Part shown: in pieces, positions 61,217 through 64,000 of the stretch
Position numbering within the stretch: position 1 is the first letter of the stretch
How the letters are laid out: the number at the start of each line of letters is the position of its first letter
DNA from: Bacteroidia bacterium
GTDB taxonomy: Bacteria > Bacteroidota > Bacteroidia > UKL13-3
NCBI GenBank assembly: GCA_018058135.1
Contig: JAGPCK010000004.1
Coordinates: 30,234 to 94,233, forward strand
Direction of reading: 5' to 3'
Length of the DNA: 64,000 nt
Notes under the pieces: generated by a model
Databases searched by the model: none
Seen by the model: only the letters and a program-made list of their open reading frames with translations
Told to the model about the DNA's origin: nothing
Program-made: the position numbers and the translations under genes

Positions 61217-61250
61217 AAAAAAGCCCCGCAAATATTTGCGGGGCTTTTTT
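61217..61250. terminator. bidirectional intrinsic terminator
   Basis: A perfect 34-base palindrome: A6, GCCCCGC, then an AT-rich centre, GCGGGGC and T6. It is GC-rich in the stem and flanked by A and T tracts, so it works for both the YceI gene (ends 61197, plus) and the TPR gene (ends 61270, minus). Confidence 0.9.
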
Positions 61251-61269
61251 GTTGCAATGCAACTGTGAA

Positions 61270-62850
61270 TTATTTAAGGTTGGCCATGGCCGCTTTGGTA
61301 TCTTTGTCGTTGGGATCAAGCTCCAGCACTTTGGTAAAAAAGGCCTTTGCCTGTGCTTTATCATTCTTGTAATAATAGTGGAAACCGATGTAGCGGTTAG
61401 CTTCAATTAAATCGCGTTTGTACTTAACAGGGTCGGTAGCCAGTTCAATCACTTTATCAAAATAAGGCTTGGCTTTTCCTTCATCAGGTCTTTTCTCGAA
61501 ACTTTGGTTGCAACGGCCACGGTAAATGTATGCAGGCACGTAGTTGGGAGAACCTTCTATAAGTTTTGCAAAACAAGTATCCGCTTTTCCGTATTGCTGA
61601 ATGTTGTAATAGGAACGACCCTGATTAAAATAATCAGTGAGGTTGTTGGAAGTTTTAATTACCAGTAATTGCTCATAAGCCGCAGCAGCTTTAGCATATG
61701 CTCTGCCTTTGAAATGATATTCGGCAACGTAGCTGTACAATTCAATAGCTAAAGTAGAGTCCATCTCAATGGCCTTTTTGAAGGCAGCATCGGCTTCAGC
61801 ATCTTTACCTGATTTAAGCTGCAACTTACCCATGTATTCGTAGTCACCGGTGCGTATTTTAGCAGGAGCCACTTTCGACATAAATTTCTCCATCGCAGTT
61901 ACTCCTTCATTTACACTGTCAATCTCGCAGGCTGAATAACCCAGCATACGGTACAGATAAACATTATCGGTTCCGGCTTTTTCAATTTCTTTCGACTCTA
62001 TGTACGCATTTTTATAGTCTTTATTGGTAACAAGGAATGACGCGTATCTGATTTGTGCATCAATACTTTTGTCAATCATTGACAAGTATTTTTTATAGGA
62101 CTCAATCGCTTTGGAAGTCTGATTCATCTGAAAGTACAAATCGCCCATGTCGCGGTAAATGGGAGCTAAACCGGCATCAATGGTGATGGCCTTTTCAAAG
62201 TTAGGCAGAGCCTCGCGGGTGTTGCGTGAGCGCGTGTACAGATAACCTAATTTCCAGAATGGTTTTGCGGTGGTTTTATCCAGTTCGGCTGTTTTTTCGA
62301 ATTCACTTACGGCTTTGCCTCCCTCTCCCATTTCAAGGTAGATACAGGCCAACAGAAAGTGTGCTTCTGCATTTACATTTTTCTTATCTGCAGCAATTAC
62401 ACGGTTAATCAGAATTAAGGCGCCTTCCAGATTTTTTACTTCGAAAGATGACATGGCACGTGCAGTGTATTGCAAGACCACATTATCTTTTTCTTTTTCT
62501 GCCATGGTCATGGCAGCAGCATAAAATTTACGTGCTCCATCTGCATCACCGTTTTCTCCAATATAAGCTCCGGTAGCGGCATTAGTCAAACTGTTGTTTA
62601 CAGCGCCTATACCTTTGCTGAATATCTGCTTGGCCTCCTCCGTTTTCCCTGAACGAAGTGCTGCTTCTCCGGCCAGATAGTAATTAATTGAATTGAGCGG
62701 CTCTGAATTGATTCGGGCCTGAAAGAAAGCTTTAGCTTCTTCAAATTTTTCTACATCTAATGAACGAAGGCCGGTGGTTATGTCCTGAGCCTGCAATTGG
62801 AATACGGCAAAAAACAGTGCAATAACTAAACTAAATCTGTACATCTTCAT
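61270..62850 (-). CDS. exported tetratricopeptide-repeat protein
   Basis: A 526-residue periplasmic or outer-membrane-associated protein. The signal peptide (residues 1-21) ends FQLQAQ. TPR units fill most of the rest, e.g. AKPFWKLGYLYTRSRNTREA, APIYRDMGDLYFQMNQTSKA and NRYIGFHYYYKNDKAQAKAF; I count roughly ten to twelve. TPR proteins act as scaffolds for protein complexes. It follows a PstS-like lipoprotein gene on the same strand 52 bases upstream and has its own probable promoter. I infer a shared envelope role but no reaction. Confidence 0.92.
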   Translation of the reverse strand: MKMYRFSLVIALFFAVFQLQAQDITTGLRSLDVEKFEEAKAFFQARINSEPLNSINYYLAGEAALRSGKTEEAKQIFSKGIGAVNNSLTNAATGAYIGENGDADGARKFYAAAMTMAEKEKDNVVLQYTARAMSSFEVKNLEGALILINRVIAADKKNVNAEAHFLLACIYLEMGEGGKAVSEFEKTAELDKTTAKPFWKLGYLYTRSRNTREALPNFEKAITIDAGLAPIYRDMGDLYFQMNQTSKAIESYKKYLSMIDKSIDAQIRYASFLVTNKDYKNAYIESKEIEKAGTDNVYLYRMLGYSACEIDSVNEGVTAMEKFMSKVAPAKIRTGDYEYMGKLQLKSGKDAEADAAFKKAIEMDSTLAIELYSYVAEYHFKGRAYAKAAAAYEQLLVIKTSNNLTDYFNQGRSYYNIQQYGKADTCFAKLIEGSPNYVPAYIYRGRCNQSFEKRPDEGKAKPYFDKVIELATDPVKYKRDLIEANRYIGFHYYYKNDKAQAKAFFTKVLELDPNDKDTKAAMANLK

Positions 62851-62882
62851 GTTTTGTTTTTTTGTATGTTGTAATGAGGTTC

Positions 62883-62890
62883 CAAAAATA
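62883..62890 (-). promoter_or_regulatory. predicted -7 box for the TPR gene
   Basis: The minus strand reads TATTTTTG, an exact consensus match, 32 bases upstream of ATG 62850, in the gap after the PstS-like gene. Confidence 0.45.
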
Positions 62891-62902
62891 AAGCCAAATG
62901 GC

Positions 62903-63844
62903 TTAATTCCCTGAATTCTCCTCTCCGGTTTTCACTTTAATAAGCCTTACCGGCATAGTAGCAGGCACTAAGCCCATTTTTAAAACTACCCGCTGCCCTT
63001 TTTCATTGGTTAAAAAGCTACTGAAAGGGAAAAAGGCCATACTGCTTCTGGAAATGGCGTATATGTTTCGGGTAAGCGGATAATCCTGTGTGGCCAGGTA
63101 GGCTTGCAACGGTTTGTGGAACTGTTGTGTTTTGGGGTTCTCGACAGCCAACACTTTAATACGGTTTAAGAAGCCGCCAACGGTAGAATCATCATGCTCG
63201 CTTATCCAACCTACACCAATAAACCCAATGGCATTCTTATTCTTTTCCACGTAATCAATCACTTCCTCGCATGATTGCAGGGCAGAAAAAGTAGCTGGCA
63301 ACTCGGTTTTACCTCCCATCAATGAATCGCTGATGTGACGGATAATGCTGGAACGCGGGTGATCAAATACTACTTTTAAATCGCCCCAATCGGTATCAGG
63401 GTAAAGGTCTTTCCACTGCATTACTTTACCGCTGCATATATCAAGCAATTTTTGCCAGCCAATATTCTCTGCTTTAAATTCTTTGTTTACCAACACGGCA
63501 ATACCATCAATGGCAATCTTGGCTTCGTTAGTTACCAGATTCTGACTTCTGAAATACTGCTTTTCCTGTTCATTGAGTGCACGGGACGAAATGATAAAAC
63601 GAATACTGTCTTTCATGAGTGCATCGAACAAATCGGGTTCAGCACCGTGTGTATCATAAATTTTGTTCGTGGCCTTTAAACCTTCATAGGCTATTTGCTC
63701 TGAATCAATGAGCGGACCAAGTGTGTAATCTACCATCACCTCATCAAAACCCGGCCCCTGGTGAGCAGGTGTTCGGTTACAGAAAATGGCTGAGCTGCAT
63801 ACCACAACCGCCATTGTACCCAAAAACAGTTTATTCATCCTCAT
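62903..63844 (-). CDS. PstS-like solute-binding lipoprotein
   Basis: A 313-residue substrate-binding protein. The signal ends at lipobox SAIFC, placing it as a lipoprotein. The mature part follows the PBP-like/PstS fold: DYTLGPLIDSEQIAYEGLKA, FIISSRALNEQEKQYF and GIAVLVNKEFKAENIGWQKL-type lines match the phosphate-binding family. There is no PstC, PstA or PstB gene nearby, so phosphate uptake is not supported by context. Together with a TPR gene it resembles a group next to exb/ton genes in this phylum. Start is ATG 63844 or ATG 63838. Confidence 0.85.
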   Translation of the reverse strand: MRMNKLFLGTMAVVVCSSAIFCNRTPAHQGPGFDEVMVDYTLGPLIDSEQIAYEGLKATNKIYDTHGAEPDLFDALMKDSIRFIISSRALNEQEKQYFRSQNLVTNEAKIAIDGIAVLVNKEFKAENIGWQKLLDICSGKVMQWKDLYPDTDWGDLKVVFDHPRSSIIRHISDSLMGGKTELPATFSALQSCEEVIDYVEKNKNAIGFIGVGWISEHDDSTVGGFLNRIKVLAVENPKTQQFHKPLQAYLATQDYPLTRNIYAISRSSMAFFPFSSFLTNEKGQRVVLKMGLVPATMPVRLIKVKTGEENSGN

Positions 63845-63998
63845 GTTGTTTTACAATTCGCAATAACCTGTAAGTGCCATAAGCAAACACCACCGTGCCC
63901 AAACCTATGCGTTGCCACAGTTCAAGAAACTCAAAGTCTTTGGGGCTAAAAATAATATATCCGCCAAGACCCGCGTACACAAGTACCATGGCGTAGCT
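63831..63998 (-). CDS. C-terminal part of a small membrane protein (partial)
   Basis: The last 55 residues of a gene that enters from the right end. The frame reads SYAMVLVYAGLGGYIIFSPKDFEF and on to an IGLGTVVFAYGTYRLLRIV helix, ending HEDE (residue runs given in parts). Two hydrophobic segments suggest a two-helix membrane protein. Its stop at 63831-63833 overlaps the PstS-like start, so the two are cotranscribed. Such short genes sit beside exbB/exbD clusters in some Bacteroidota, but I cannot name it. Confidence 0.7.
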   Translation of the reverse strand, partial: SYAMVLVYAGLGGYIIFSPKDFEFLELWQRIGLGTVVFAYGTYRLLRIVKQHEDE

Positions 63999-64000
63999 AA

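Noticed and set aside
1..64000. tRNA genes, CRISPR arrays, insertion sequences, attachment sites
   Set aside because: None was visible: no regularly spaced repeats, no transposase or integrase frame, and no cloverleaf I could recognise by eye. A tRNAscan or ISfinder run would be decisive.

Overview
The window is a 64 kb stretch of a Bacteroidota chromosome. The evidence is consistent across it: C-terminal type IX secretion (T9SS) sorting or FlgD-like domains, Bacteroidota-restricted families (DUF4199, DUF4294, DUF4296), a bacillithiol gene (bshB1), few Shine-Dalgarno sequences, and repeated -7 promoter boxes of the form TAnnTTTG or TAnnTTCG close to start codons. I cannot place it below phylum. 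I saw no tRNA, rRNA, CRISPR array, insertion sequence or prophage.

Layout. 1-2971: the end of a dihydroorotase-like gene that lacks expected metal ligands, an acidic protein of unknown function, a DUF4199 membrane protein and a polyprenyl-phosphate GT2 glycosyltransferase. 2964-11419: glycosyltransferases around an ABC polysaccharide exporter (Wzm/Wzt with a C-terminal cargo domain), plus an FkbM methyltransferase. 11419-24449 (minus): a 1663-residue C25 peptidase resembling T9SS sortase PorU/PorU2, glycosyltransferases, a NodU-type carbamoyltransferase, an AsnB-type amidotransferase and a Wzy-like polymerase. 24634-31408 (plus): a visibly AT-richer operon with a Wzx flippase, acyltransferase, second FkbM methyltransferase, two glycosyltransferases, an NDP-sugar epimerase and a methyltransferase. 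31414-36834 (minus): wza, wzc, a glycosyltransferase and wecB, behind a good promoter.

36864-64000 is mostly housekeeping: an M20 amidohydrolase, biotin carboxylase (accC), a P-type ATPase, gmd, a DUF1800/DUF1501 pair with a T9SS tail, a LysM/double-psi-barrel protein, an NfeD-type protease, a DUF4296-mutS2-M50-reductase operon, yggS and a DMT transporter, bshB1, a DUF4294-lgt-mtaB group, a YceI protein, and a TPR protein with a PstS-like lipoprotein and the end of a membrane gene.

How it fits together (inference): the 2.9-36.8 kb region encodes assembly and export of one or two surface polysaccharides, with amidation, carbamoylation, methylation and acylation as decorations. Both an ABC route and a Wzx/Wzy/Wza/Wzc route are present, but no initiating phosphoglycosyltransferase was found, so some parts must lie elsewhere. 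T9SS sortases in this phylum can attach cargo to a surface lipopolysaccharide, so the PorU-like protein inside the glycan genes is the most interesting feature.
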